Source: Anaerolineae bacterium (GTDB lineage Bacteria; Chloroflexota; Anaerolineae; DTLA01). From it: a stretch of DNA of 35,827 nucleotides. Position numbers and translations under genes: made by a program. Shown one piece after another: positions 7,790 through 16,582 of the stretch (position 1 is the stretch's first letter; each line of letters begins with the position of its first letter). The notes below the pieces were generated by a model. It had not been told where the DNA came from and did no database searches. It saw only the letters and a list, made by a program, of their open reading frames with translations. Location of the stretch: assembly GCA_029907165.1 (NCBI GenBank), contig JARYMK010000010.1:1-35827 (forward strand), written 5' to 3'.

Positions 7790-10700
7790 ATGAGGTCGCC
7801 CCTGTTGCATCGCCGAAGACCGATAGGACACGCATGGGTGGCACGGGTGGCGCTGGCCGTCGCGGCGGGTGCGCTGCTTCTGGGCGCGTGCCAGGCAAAC
7901 GTGACCACCGGCACGCCCGGGGCCGCCCAGCGCACGCCCCGCACGCCCCAGCCCCCGGTCAGCCCGACCCCCGCGCCCGTCGGCCCCATCCTCGCCGGGT
8001 TCATCCCGCTGCGCCAGGGCATCGGTATCAACCCCACGGACATGGCGCTGGACACCAAGCACCACCGCCTCTACGTGCTGTGCGCTGAGGAAGTGGACCT
8101 CGTAGACACGCGCACTCTGCGCGTAACCCGCGTGCCCGTGCCACGCGGCAGCCGCATCCTGGGGCTGGACTCCGAGTTGCAGCGCGTGCTTCTGGGGGGC
8201 GCGGGCGGAAGCGGTCCCGCCGAGTTGTACGTCCTGGACGGCGCGACGGGTGTCATCGCGCGTAAGGTAACCCTCGCCGCCCCGCCCTGGCGGACGGTGT
8301 TCGTGCCATCGTACGGCCTGGCGGTCGTGTCGCTGGCTTCCGGCAGAGTAACCGCTGTCAACGTGAGCACGGGGCTGATGGTGCAAGTTCGTGCCGGAGG
8401 GTCGCATCCCCTCATGGCGGCCGACCCGGACGCGGGCAAGGTGTACTTGTCCGGCGCGACCGACGCACAAGGGCAAGAGGTTGCCAACGCGCTCTCGGTG
8501 CTGGACGCGCGCACGGGCAGGGTGGATGTCGTGCCGTTACCCGCCGCGCCCACCGCCTTCGCCGTGGACGAGCGCACTCACCGCCTGTTCATACTGCACC
8601 AGTACGCGGCATCCATGACAATCTACGCGCCCGATTCCGGGGTTGAAGGCACGTATGACCTGAGCGGCGAACCGGTGGAGATGGCGCTGGATCCGGGCCT
8701 GAACACCTTGTACATCACCGACTGGAGCCAGGGGCGGCTGCTTGTTGTGGACACGCGCAGGCCCGCCGGTTTCACGTCGCTGAACCTGTTCCCGTCCGCG
8801 CATTTTCTGCAACCGCAGGCAGCGGCCCCCAGACTGGTTGTCGCACAGGCCGGAGGGGAGCAAGCCGCTCTGGTGGACCGCGGGCGGATAACCGCGCTTG
8901 ACCTTCCGGGGCCGCCAGGGCCTGCCATCGTCCACCCGTCCAGCGGCGTGTCCTACGTCCTCGTCCCCGGCGAGAGGCTTGTCCTGGCGCTCGCTCCCGA
9001 CGGGGCCGAGTTCCTGCGCTGGACGCTGCCCTCCAGGCCCGAGGCGATGGTTCTGGATTCGGAGCAGGATCGGCTGTTCGTGTCCCTGCCAGCGGAGGGC
9101 GCAGTAGCCGTGATAGACCTGAACACCCGCATCCAGGACTTGATTCCACACGCGCTGGTACCCTCTGCTGCCGCCGCGCACCCGACCGACGGCCAGGTGT
9201 ACCTGGCGGATTCCGTCGGGGCGACTGTGTACGCCTTCTCGCCCAATCGGGAGCAGGCCGCGCGCGCCATCGCCTCAGGCCCGCGCCCCGTTGCCCTCGC
9301 CGTGAATTCCACCACCGGCGAGGTGTGGGTCTCGTGCGCCGATGGCCTGTACGCGGCTGCGCCCGGAAGCCGAACCGCCAGCCGGGTGCTGGAGTCGGCA
9401 GGCGCGCCGCTGATCGGCGTCAACAGCCGCCTGAACCAGGTCTATGCGGGGCCTTCGGGGCCGCCGTCCTCGGTGCAGGTTCTGGACGGCACGACCCACC
9501 GCCTGCTGAAGACCTTGCGCGGCGGGAAATTGGCTGCCCTGGACGTGGACGAGAACGCGGGCGCGCTCCTCGCCGCCTGGCAGTCGCCGAGCAGCCCGGG
9601 CACGCTGGCGCTCTCGCTCTTGGATGGCCCCTCGCTGGAAGAGCGGCGCGTGCAAGTGGCGCTGGCGGCCCGCGCGGGCGACCCAATGGCTGTATCGGCC
9701 GACGCGGCGCGGGGCGTGGTGGTCCTCGCCTACGGGAGCCAGCCGGTGCGGGTCGCGCTAGTGGATTTGCAGACCCAGCAGGTGTACCCCTACGGCGAAA
9801 TGATCACGGGCGCGGACATCGCCGAGGGGTACGCGCCGTTTGCCGTCGTGGGCGACAGGGCCAGAGGCAAGACCTTCGCGGGGGCCTACGGCGACAACCA
9901 CCTGATGTTGGTGGACAGCCAGAGCCGCGTGTCCGACACCGTGCCGCTCCAGGCAGGGCTGGCGGCGCTGGCGCTGGACGAGTCGCGTGGCAGGGTGTAC
10001 GCCGCGCTGCTGGACGGCACGGTGTCCATCGTGGATGTGCGCACGGGCCAGGTCCTGTCGCAGGTGGCCACGGGCGGGGCATCGTATCTGCTGGCGACAG
10101 ACGCCGCGCGGCAGCGGGTGTTCGCCTGCAGTTCGCGGCAGGCCACCGTGTACGTGATCCACGACATGCCCGCAGAGCCGACGCCGGAGCCGGCCGTAAC
10201 CCCGCTGCCCACAGGCACGCCGGCGGCAAACCTGGCGGCATGGACAACGTTCGCCAGCGGCGACGAGGTGCGGGCGCTCGCTTCGGACGGCCACTACGTA
10301 TGGGCGGCGACGACCGGAGGCATCGTCCGATGGAGCGCAAACGGCGAATCTTTCCAGCAGTTCCTCGCGCCGCAGGACGGGCTTCGCGCCAACAGTGTGT
10401 ACGATTTGGCGCTGGCGGGCAACGGCGACGTGTGGGCGGCAACGGCCGGCGGGGTTAGCCGCTACGCCACGCCGAGCTGGATCACGCTGCGCATCGGCGA
10501 GCCGGACATCCCGCAGGGCGACTTCCGCGCGGTCACCATCGGGCCGGATGGCGCGGTGTGGGCCGGAACCGGCGACGGCGTCGTGTACACGGTCTGGGGC
10601 AATGCTATCCCCCAGGTCGCTTTTCGCATACAGGGCCAGCCCATCACCGACATCGCCCTGGACTCGCAGGGGCGGCGCTGGGTGGCATCCTGGCTCGGCG

Positions 10701-12031
10701 TAACGGTGCTCTCGGACCAGGGCGTTCTCACCTACACGGCCCAGAACTCCGGCCTGCCTCCCGGCATTGTGAACGCGCTCCTCGTGCTGACCGACAGCAC
10801 GGTGCTGGCCGCAACCGATACGGGCTTGGCGCGATTCCAGAACGGCGCGTGGATGGCCTACGCCGCAGACAACGGCGCGCCCGGCGGGGCCACCGCGCTG
10901 GCGCAGACGGCAGACGGCACGCTGTGGGCCGCGTCGCCCCAGGGCATCTACCGGTACGACGGCCAGTGGAGCCGCGTGGGGGCGGTGCGCGACGCGGCGG
11001 TGCAGCACGCGGCCCTGTGGAAGCAGCCATTGCTGCGGAGCAAGCGCTGGCCCATCCTGGCTGCGGGGGGCAGAATCTGGGCCATCCTGGACACTGGCTT
11101 GGCCGACTTTGATGGGCAAATGTGGACTCGGCGCTCCACGACGGGCGCTGCCCCCCCGTCCAACCGCGTCCGGGCGCTGGCCATTGCGCCGGATGGCGCG
11201 CTGTGGGCAGGGTTCGCGGGCAGCCCCCCTGCCAGGTATGAGGGCAGGCGCTGGACCACGTTCGCCGCCCGCGAGCAGGCCCCCGCCAATGCCAACGCCA
11301 TCCTAGCCGACACGGAAGGGCGAATCTGGTTCGCGGCGGATGACGGCGTAGCCCTGTACGACGGCCAGCGCTGGACGAAGTTCAAGGCTGGCGAAGGCGG
11401 ACTGGCCGCGGGGCGCGCGCTGTCACTAGCGCGGGATAGCGCGGGCGCGCTGTGGGTCGGCACCGAGAACGGGATCAGCGTGCGCCGCAAGGAGAGTTGG
11501 ACGTCCTACGCGCCCGGCAGCAGCGGACTCCCGGGCGGGCGCGTGCTGTCCCTGGCAGTGAACAGCGACGGCGTCCTGTGGTGCGCCACCAACGCGGGTG
11601 TCGCGCGGTACGATGGGAAGGCCTGGGAGACGTACACCGACCCAGCCATGCCGCGCACCGAGCAGGAGATTTGGGGGCTGGCACTGGGCGGCGAGGGAAT
11701 GCGCTGGTTCGGCGCGCGGCAGGCCATCCGCCGACTTGTGGGCACGTCCTGGTTCAACTACCGCCATCTGCCCGAAGCCGTGGGCTACGACTACGCGCGC
11801 ATCCTGCAAACGGCGAACAACCCCAATCGCCTGTGGGCGGTGGACACGGTTCACGGAAAGGTGTGGATTGTGGTGGACGGCGGCGTGGCGGTCTACGACG
11901 GGCGCGCATGGGAGGTGTACACGCCCCGCAACTCCGGCCTGGCGTCGGCCAACGTCCGCGCCATCGTTGCCGACGGGCGCGGCGCGGTGTGGTTCGCCAC
12001 CGACAGGGGCATCAGCCGCTTCGCGCCGTAG
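7790..12031 (+). CDS. Giant propeller-repeat lipoprotein (YVTN-like plus Reg_prop repeats)
   Basis: A 1413-residue exported protein. The ATG at 7790 is chosen over the track start at 7685 because AGGAGG lies 6 nt upstream and it leads straight into a lipoprotein signal: basic HRRRPIGHAW, a hydrophobic core, then lipobox LGAC with Cys34. A Pro/Thr-rich linker follows (about 40-65). Residues about 65-790 are tandem YVTN/NHL-like beta-propeller blades (for example LALDESRGRVYAALLDGT, LYITDWSQGRLLVVDT). A second Pro/Thr-rich linker lies at about 793-812. Residues about 815-1413 are repeats like the sensor propellers of hybrid two-component proteins (WxxYxxxxSGLxxxxVxxLAxDxxGxVWxATxxGxxRY), but no kinase or transmembrane segment follows. 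It is therefore a lipid-anchored extracytoplasmic protein, probably for binding or recognition. Ligand unknown. It is a single-gene unit between convergent and divergent neighbours. Confidence 0.85.
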   Translation: MRSPLLHRRRPIGHAWVARVALAVAAGALLLGACQANVTTGTPGAAQRTPRTPQPPVSPTPAPVGPILAGFIPLRQGIGINPTDMALDTKHHRLYVLCAEEVDLVDTRTLRVTRVPVPRGSRILGLDSELQRVLLGGAGGSGPAELYVLDGATGVIARKVTLAAPPWRTVFVPSYGLAVVSLASGRVTAVNVSTGLMVQVRAGGSHPLMAADPDAGKVYLSGATDAQGQEVANALSVLDARTGRVDVVPLPAAPTAFAVDERTHRLFILHQYAASMTIYAPDSGVEGTYDLSGEPVEMALDPGLNTLYITDWSQGRLLVVDTRRPAGFTSLNLFPSAHFLQPQAAAPRLVVAQAGGEQAALVDRGRITALDLPGPPGPAIVHPSSGVSYVLVPGERLVLALAPDGAEFLRWTLPSRPEAMVLDSEQDRLFVSLPAEGAVAVIDLNTRIQDLIPHALVPSAAAAHPTDGQVYLADSVGATVYAFSPNREQAARAIASGPRPVALAVNSTTGEVWVSCADGLYAAAPGSRTASRVLESAGAPLIGVNSRLNQVYAGPSGPPSSVQVLDGTTHRLLKTLRGGKLAALDVDENAGALLAAWQSPSSPGTLALSLLDGPSLEERRVQVALAARAGDPMAVSADAARGVVVLAYGSQPVRVALVDLQTQQVYPYGEMITGADIAEGYAPFAVVGDRARGKTFAGAYGDNHLMLVDSQSRVSDTVPLQAGLAALALDESRGRVYAALLDGTVSIVDVRTGQVLSQVATGGASYLLATDAARQRVFACSSRQATVYVIHDMPAEPTPEPAVTPLPTGTPAANLAAWTTFASGDEVRALASDGHYVWAATTGGIVRWSANGESFQQFLAPQDGLRANSVYDLALAGNGDVWAATAGGVSRYATPSWITLRIGEPDIPQGDFRAVTIGPDGAVWAGTGDGVVYTVWGNAIPQVAFRIQGQPITDIALDSQGRRWVASWLGVTVLSDQGVLTYTAQNSGLPPGIVNALLVLTDSTVLAATDTGLARFQNGAWMAYAADNGAPGGATALAQTADGTLWAASPQGIYRYDGQWSRVGAVRDAAVQHAALWKQPLLRSKRWPILAAGGRIWAILDTGLADFDGQMWTRRSTTGAAPPSNRVRALAIAPDGALWAGFAGSPPARYEGRRWTTFAAREQAPANANAILADTEGRIWFAADDGVALYDGQRWTKFKAGEGGLAAGRALSLARDSAGALWVGTENGISVRRKESWTSYAPGSSGLPGGRVLSLAVNSDGVLWCATNAGVARYDGKAWETYTDPAMPRTEQEIWGLALGGEGMRWFGARQAIRRLVGTSWFNYRHLPEAVGYDYARILQTANNPNRLWAVDTVHGKVWIVVDGGVAVYDGRAWEVYTPRNSGLASANVRAIVADGRGAVWFATDRGISRFAP

Positions 12032-12056
12032 GTTGGCGCTCTGCGGAGAGGAATGT

Positions 12057-12127
12057 ACCGCAGAGACGCAGAGGGCACAGAGGAGATGATGCCTGTTTAC
12101 CCCCGCACTCCCTGCGTCTCCGCGGTG
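12057..12127. repeat. Interspersed palindromic repeat, copy 1
   Basis: The left arm ACCGCAGAGACGCAGAGGG (from 12057) is mirrored by CTGCGTCTCCGCGGT (12112-12126), an imperfect inverted repeat with about 35 nt between arms. It lies between the converging lipoprotein and flippase genes. Related copies are at 23095-23164 and (one arm) 24934-24963. It may act as a terminator hairpin here. It resembles non-autonomous MITE/REP-like elements. Confidence 0.65.
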
Positions 12128-12173
12128 ATAGGCTCGCCATGTCGCGACACCGGTTGCCTGCGGCGGGAAACAT

Positions 12174-13634
12174 CTACCGCCGATAGCCCGCCAGCAGGCG
12201 CATCACGTGGGCACGCTCGTCGCCCGTCGGGAACCCCGCTGCCCACAACAGCAGGGGGAACGCGGCGACCAGGGCCAGCCGCGCCGCCACCCGCGCCCAC
12301 AGCGCCAGCGGCCCCAGCAGGAGCGCCGACGCCGCCCACAGCCCCGTGCCCAGCCCCACCATCAAGGCTACCCGCCGCCCCTCCCACGGGATGGGATACA
12401 CGCGCTGGCCCGCGGCGAACGTAACGACCGCCAGCACTACGTAGGCTGCCGCCTTGCTCCACGCCGCCGCCGCAATGCCCCACGATGGTATCAGCGCCAG
12501 GTTCAGGGCGATGTTCAGCGCGGCCGCCGAGCCGGTGATGAGGGGCAGATAGGCCGTCTTGCGCCGGTAGAACAGGGCGAAGACGGCGGGGTAGTAGAAC
12601 CCCTGCGCCAGATGGGCCAGGGTGATCACCGGGACCCATCGCGCGGCGCTGTGGAACGTCGGCGCGGCCACGATGAGGATGACGTCCCCGCCCAGCATCG
12701 CCAGGCCCAGCGCCGCGAAGACCGCAATCCCGAGGTAGTAGGTGAAGAAGCGGGCCAGTCTGCGCTCAGCGTCCGGTTCCGACGCCAGACGGTAGAAGAA
12801 TGGCATCCACGCCGTGTTGAGCGCCTGCGTGATGAGGCTCAAGGCGATGCTCACCTGGTATGCCAGCGTGTACACCCCCACCTGATCCAGCGGCACTAGG
12901 TGGTTGAGAATACTGCGGTCCGAGAGGGTCAGCGCCCAGTGGGCCAGGAGATGCGGCACCACAGGCAGCCCGTAGGTCAGGCCCTCGGCAAGCCATCGCC
13001 GCTGGAAGGTCAGGTTCGCGTGTCGGAACGTGGTGGCCACATAGGCCAGCATCATGATGCCCGAGGCGATCATGACGCCCCGCAGGTTGCCCAGAGCGCC
13101 CGCGCTCTGCCCCACCACAAAGTACAGGATGGCCACCGTGGTCAGCAGGAACCCGCCGACCGTGTAGGTCACATAGCGGCGCGGGCGCTCCTGGACGCGG
13201 AAGATGACCAGCGGGATCACCGAAGCGTTGGCGAAGCACGCCGTCCAGAGCAGCGTCGTGATGTACGGTGAGAACGGGATGTCCCTCACCGCTAGGCCGA
13301 AGAGGGCCGGGCCGAGGGGCGTGGCTGCCAGAATCAGCGTGAGCGCCAGCCCGATGGCGAGCACCGCCACGGCCATCGTGCCCAGCAAGTCGCGGCGCGA
13401 GGTCTCGTCGGGCGCGTCGTAGTAGAAGCGCATGGCCGCAGCGTTCAGGCCCAGGGGATACAGAATCCCCAGCACGGCGGTCAGGCTGCTCGCCACGCCC
13501 AGGATGCCGTAGTCGGCCACCGAGAGGTAGCGCGTGTACACGGGGATAAGCAAAAAGGCGATGGCTTTGGTCAACGCGTCGCCCAGGCCGTAGGTTGCCG
13601 ATTGCGCCCCAAGGTTCTTGAGTTGGCGGAACAA
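12174..13634 (-). CDS. Polysaccharide flippase, Wzx/MATE-like (MVF/PST superfamily)
   Basis: A 486-residue integral membrane protein with about twelve to fourteen hydrophobic helices, beginning with the amphipathic-plus-helix pattern of lipid-linked oligosaccharide flippases (LGAQSATYGLGDALTKAIAF, then PVYTRYLSVADYGILGV). The YTRYLSxxDYGxxG element is typical of Wzx/RfbX-type proteins. It would move an undecaprenyl-linked glycan across the membrane. The start codon is TTG at 13634, preceded by GAGGAG 5 nt upstream. It follows the NeuB-type synthase by 11 bp and is the last gene of the nonulosonic acid operon, which suggests its cargo carries that sugar (inference). Confidence 0.88.
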   Translation of the reverse strand: MFRQLKNLGAQSATYGLGDALTKAIAFLLIPVYTRYLSVADYGILGVASSLTAVLGILYPLGLNAAAMRFYYDAPDETSRRDLLGTMAVAVLAIGLALTLILAATPLGPALFGLAVRDIPFSPYITTLLWTACFANASVIPLVIFRVQERPRRYVTYTVGGFLLTTVAILYFVVGQSAGALGNLRGVMIASGIMMLAYVATTFRHANLTFQRRWLAEGLTYGLPVVPHLLAHWALTLSDRSILNHLVPLDQVGVYTLAYQVSIALSLITQALNTAWMPFFYRLASEPDAERRLARFFTYYLGIAVFAALGLAMLGGDVILIVAAPTFHSAARWVPVITLAHLAQGFYYPAVFALFYRRKTAYLPLITGSAAALNIALNLALIPSWGIAAAAWSKAAAYVVLAVVTFAAGQRVYPIPWEGRRVALMVGLGTGLWAASALLLGPLALWARVAARLALVAAFPLLLWAAGFPTGDERAHVMRLLAGYRR

Positions 13635-13645
13635 GGCGCTCCTCG

Positions 13646-14734
13646 CTACTGGCCCATGCCGGGTGTGCGCAACAGGACTTTGTCAAACGTCAGGATGTCG
13701 TCTGCCTCCATATCCACGAGTGCCGTGCCGCCCACCACGTAGTCATACAAGGTCGGCGGGATGCCGGTGCCCGGGCGCTTGCACACCACGTCGTCGGCGG
13801 AGATCACCTGGCCCTTGCGGATGGGGCGAGCGGCCACCAGGCTGCGACGGGCATGGGCACGCGCCGGCTCCTCGGACGGCAGGTATTGCTTCTCGTCGCT
13901 GCCGAACAGGACCTCGGCGAAACGCACCCGTTCCACGAACCGCGCCAGGTCGTCGGCATCCATGGCGTGATAGTGGTCGTTGCCCGGAAGCGTCTTATCG
14001 TGGGTATAATGCTTCTCCAGCACCTGCGCGCCCAGAAGCCAAGCCAAAAACAGCACCTCGTCCATGCGGTCGGCAGGCGTGTGATCCGAGTAGCCGATGA
14101 TGGAGTCGGGGAAGATGCGGCGCATGTGGGCGATCATGCCTAGGTTTGCATCGGCATAGGCCGTGGGGTAGTTCAGCACGCAATGGAGGAGCGCGACCTG
14201 CTCGTTCCCCTCGGCGCGGATGAGTTCCAGCGCGCGGTGGATTTCCGACAGGGTGGACGCGCCGGTGGACAGGAGTATCGGCTTGCCCTTCTGGGCCACG
14301 CGGCGCAGGAGCGGCAGGTTCGTGATGTCGGCGGAGGCCACCTTGTACGCCGGAACCAGAGGCTCCAGCATGTCCACCGCCCGCAGATCAAACGGCGTGG
14401 ACAGAAAATCTACGCCGCATTCCCGCGCCGCCTCGGCCAGGCGCTCGTACTCCCTGTCGCCAAATCGGTCGTACTTCTTGAATAGTTCATACTGGCTGCG
14501 GGTCGGCTCCTTCGTGGTGTCCCAGTACGAGGGCGAGTGGCGCGATGCCAGGGCCTCGGCCTTGTACGTCTGGAACTTGATGGCGTCGGCCCCTGCCTGC
14601 GCGGCGCGACGCACCATCTCCACCGCCACGTCCAGACTGCCCTCGTGATTCACCCCTGCCTCGGCGATGATGTAAGGGCGCTGGAAACGGTCGCGCGCCA
14701 GGGTTCGTTTGCCGATGGTCAACTCACCGCGCAT
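13646..14734 (-). CDS. Nonulosonic acid synthase (NeuB/SpsE/PseI family)
   Basis: The enzyme condenses phosphoenolpyruvate with a six-carbon N-acyl sugar to make a nine-carbon acid (N-acetylneuraminate, legionaminate or pseudaminate). The 362-residue product has the TIM-barrel domain with IIAEAGVNHEGSLD, AIKFQTYKAE, LLHCVLNYPTAYADANL, IIGYSDHT and EKHYTHDKTLPGNDH, and a C-terminal SAF (antifreeze-like) domain from about residue 295 (RRSLVAARPIRKGQVISADD). Length is normal. Its start overlaps the end of the upstream fusion gene by 11 bp, so the two are probably translationally coupled. The fused PseG domain upstream favours a pseudaminate- or legionaminate-like product over plain sialic acid, but the exact sugar cannot be assigned. 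Confidence 0.92.
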   Translation of the reverse strand: MRGELTIGKRTLARDRFQRPYIIAEAGVNHEGSLDVAVEMVRRAAQAGADAIKFQTYKAEALASRHSPSYWDTTKEPTRSQYELFKKYDRFGDREYERLAEAARECGVDFLSTPFDLRAVDMLEPLVPAYKVASADITNLPLLRRVAQKGKPILLSTGASTLSEIHRALELIRAEGNEQVALLHCVLNYPTAYADANLGMIAHMRRIFPDSIIGYSDHTPADRMDEVLFLAWLLGAQVLEKHYTHDKTLPGNDHYHAMDADDLARFVERVRFAEVLFGSDEKQYLPSEEPARAHARRSLVAARPIRKGQVISADDVVCKRPGTGIPPTLYDYVVGGTALVDMEADDILTFDKVLLRTPGMGQ

Positions 14735-16394
14735 TCTTCCATCTCCAGTATTCGCTTTGAATCTCGCCGACGACGCGGTTCAGTCCACCGCGCAAGTCAG
14801 TCTCCAGCAGAGCCTCGCGCATGGCCCGCCGCAGGTCGGGCTGGGTGAGGATTCCCACGAGCGCCGCCTGCGCCATTTCCGGCGTGCGCGGCGAGGCCAT
14901 CCCCAGGTAGCGCACGCCTTTGTTATAGCGCGAGAAGAGGTGCAGCGTCTCGCGGTCGTTCTGGGAGATGCTGATGGTAGGCACGCCCATGGCCGCCAAC
15001 TCGTACACGGTGCGGCCGTTGGACGTAACCGCCACATCGGCCTGGCGCATGACCTTCGCCATGTTGCGCACGCTGCGCTGCACCTGCACCCGCTCGGCGA
15101 CCGCGCGCGGCAGGCCCGCCAGCGCCTGCGCCAGTTCGGCGTCGTGCGCGTAGCCAGGCCCCACGACCACGTCCACGCGGGCGAGCGGCACTTCATCCAG
15201 GACACGGGGAAGCACGCCCAGAACCTGGCATGTAAGGTTGTTCTGGTCCACGCCGCCGAAGGCGATGAGAAGCACCTGTGGCGGGTCGCGGAACTCGGCA
15301 GGCGGCACGTAGGTGAAGTGCCCCGGTAGGCAGAAGTAGGCGTGGCCGAAGCGGTGTGTCTCCTTGGGGTGGCTGTTCTCGTACAGGGCGTTGAACACCA
15401 AGTGCGCCTCGTCGGCCCCGCCCCCCAGGTCCTCAAAGTTTACCACGAACGCGCCCAACTGCCGCTGGCGGCGCACGTAGTCGGTGGACGTGTCCAGGAT
15501 GTCATTGATGATGAGGCTGGGCTGCAGGGCGGCGAGGCGGTCCAGAATCTCTCCCGACGTGGCCTCCACCAGTGTGTAGCCGTGCTCCTGTATCAGCGCC
15601 AGGTGCCGCGCATCGGTGTCCACGGCCACGAACGTGATGTCGTGCCCCAGGAGTGCATCGGCGATGGTCAACATGCGGTACAAATGCCCCATGCCAAGCG
15701 AAGCGTTGGCGGCGGTTACGATGGCGATCCGCAGTTTCCGCATGAGCGCCTCGGCCACGAGCCAGTCGGTGGGGGTGTCAATGTCCAGCCCCTCGTCCTC
15801 GGGCAGTTCCATGATGGAGATGCGTGGGCCGATGCCGTCGCCCGCCTGTACCCACTCGGGGCGAGTGATGAAAAACGCGCCCGACTCGCGGTAGCGGCGG
15901 GGCAGTTGCTGGCGGTTGACCCGCGCGGGGTAGTCGGGCACGGGTTGCCCGTCCTGCTCGCGCCACATGAGGTGGGTAGCGTCGGTGGCGGCCAGGAGCG
16001 TGTCCACACCCTGGGCCAGGAATGTGTCAATCGCGCGGTCCAGCGTCTCGGATCGCAGGAGCGGGCAGGTGGGCTGAAGCCGCACCACTGCGGAGTAGGG
16101 GCCGCGCTGCTCTGTGGCCCACGCCAGGGCGTCCCGCACCACGGGGGCCAGTGGCACGTCGTCCTCGGCCAGCGCGGGCGGGCGACGGCGCAGCAGGATG
16201 CCGAACTGCGCGGCGTAGGCCAGGATGTCCTCGTCCTCGGACGTGAGGACGATGTCGGTGATGCGCCGCGAGTTCAGCGCGGTGTGCAGGACGTAGTACA
16301 ATAGCGGGCGACCGTTGAGCAGGCGCAGGTTCTTGCGGCGCACGCCCTTGGAGTCGCCGCGAGCTGGGATGACGGCAAGAATTCGTTCGGACAC
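14724..16394 (-). CDS. Fusion: CMP-nonulosonate cytidylyltransferase (NeuA/PseF) + PseG-like UDP-sugar hydrolase
   Basis: A 556-residue two-domain protein. Residues 1 to about 218 are a CMP-sugar synthetase: IPARGDSKGVRRKNLRLL (nucleotide loop), VVRLQPTCPLL, and the metal-binding end EDEGLDIDTPTDW. From about 221 a second, GT-B-like domain begins (LRIAIVTAANASLGMGHLYR) with the GxGH motif whose His (His237) is catalytic in PseG, which removes UDP from UDP-2,4-diacetamido-trideoxyhexose. The later TVYELAAMGVPTISIS also fits PseG/SpsG. One polypeptide thus carries the steps before and after the NeuB-type synthase encoded next. The start is GTG with GGAGG upstream. No PseB, PseC or PseH homologue is in the window, so the sugar precursor must be made elsewhere. 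Confidence 0.88.
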   Translation of the reverse strand: MSERILAVIPARGDSKGVRRKNLRLLNGRPLLYYVLHTALNSRRITDIVLTSEDEDILAYAAQFGILLRRRPPALAEDDVPLAPVVRDALAWATEQRGPYSAVVRLQPTCPLLRSETLDRAIDTFLAQGVDTLLAATDATHLMWREQDGQPVPDYPARVNRQQLPRRYRESGAFFITRPEWVQAGDGIGPRISIMELPEDEGLDIDTPTDWLVAEALMRKLRIAIVTAANASLGMGHLYRMLTIADALLGHDITFVAVDTDARHLALIQEHGYTLVEATSGEILDRLAALQPSLIINDILDTSTDYVRRQRQLGAFVVNFEDLGGGADEAHLVFNALYENSHPKETHRFGHAYFCLPGHFTYVPPAEFRDPPQVLLIAFGGVDQNNLTCQVLGVLPRVLDEVPLARVDVVVGPGYAHDAELAQALAGLPRAVAERVQVQRSVRNMAKVMRQADVAVTSNGRTVYELAAMGVPTISISQNDRETLHLFSRYNKGVRYLGMASPRTPEMAQAALVGILTQPDLRRAMREALLETDLRGGLNRVVGEIQSEYWRWKNAR

Positions 16395-16423
16395 GGAGCC
16401 TCCACACGTTCGTCGTTGCTCGT

Positions 16424-16451
16424 ATTATACGCCACGAGGGTCATCCGTCAA
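16424..16451 (-). promoter_or_regulatory. Promoter of the nonulosonic acid operon
   Basis: On the minus strand TTGACG (16451-16446), 16-nt spacer, perfect TATAAT (16429-16424). The leader to the GTG start at 16394 is about 23 nt. It begins only 10 bp beyond the tRNA terminator. Confidence 0.82.
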
Positions 16452-16460
16452 CGCGAGGAC

Positions 16461-16491
16461 AAAAGAAAAGCCGCCCCGAATGGAGCGGCTT
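16461..16491 (-). terminator. tRNA-Gly terminator
   Basis: On the minus strand AAGCCGC (16491-16485) pairs with GCGGCTT (16474-16468) and is followed by TTCTTTTG. This is a textbook intrinsic terminator 3 nt after the tRNA CCA end. Confidence 0.85.
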
Positions 16492-16493
16492 CA

Positions 16494-16568
16494 TGGAGCG
16501 GGTGATGGGATTCGAACCCACGACACTCTGCTTGGGAAGCAGATGCGCTACCCCTGCGCTACACCCGC
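16494..16568 (-). tRNA. tRNA-Gly (anticodon CCC)
   Basis: The minus strand reads GCGGGTGTAGCGCAGGGGTA at the 5' end. The seven-bp acceptor stem GCGGGTG/CACCCGC is perfect. The anticodon arm is TCTGC-TTCCCAA-GCAGA, giving anticodon CCC (codon GGG). The T arm contains GGGTTCGAATCCC. Discriminator base U, as expected for bacterial tRNA-Gly, and the CCA end is encoded. It has its own promoter and terminator. Confidence 0.97.
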
Positions 16569-16573
16569 TTTTG

Positions 16574-16582
16574 TGATATAAT
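16574..16582 (+). promoter_or_regulatory. Extended -10 promoter of the mazG-pyr operon
   Basis: TGATATAAT (TG at 16574-16575, perfect TATAAT at 16577-16582). No convincing -35 is present 17 nt upstream, where the tRNA gene lies. It overlaps, on the opposite strand, the -10 of the tRNA promoter. Leader to the ATG at 16620 is about 30 nt. Confidence 0.6.

Noticed and set aside
9758-11119. 453-residue minus-strand ORF
   Set aside because: Shadow of the propeller lipoprotein; no motif and no start signal.
16315-16581. 88-residue plus-strand ORF containing GDGIRTHDTLLGKQ
   Set aside because: It is the antisense translation of tRNA-Gly, a well-known false protein.
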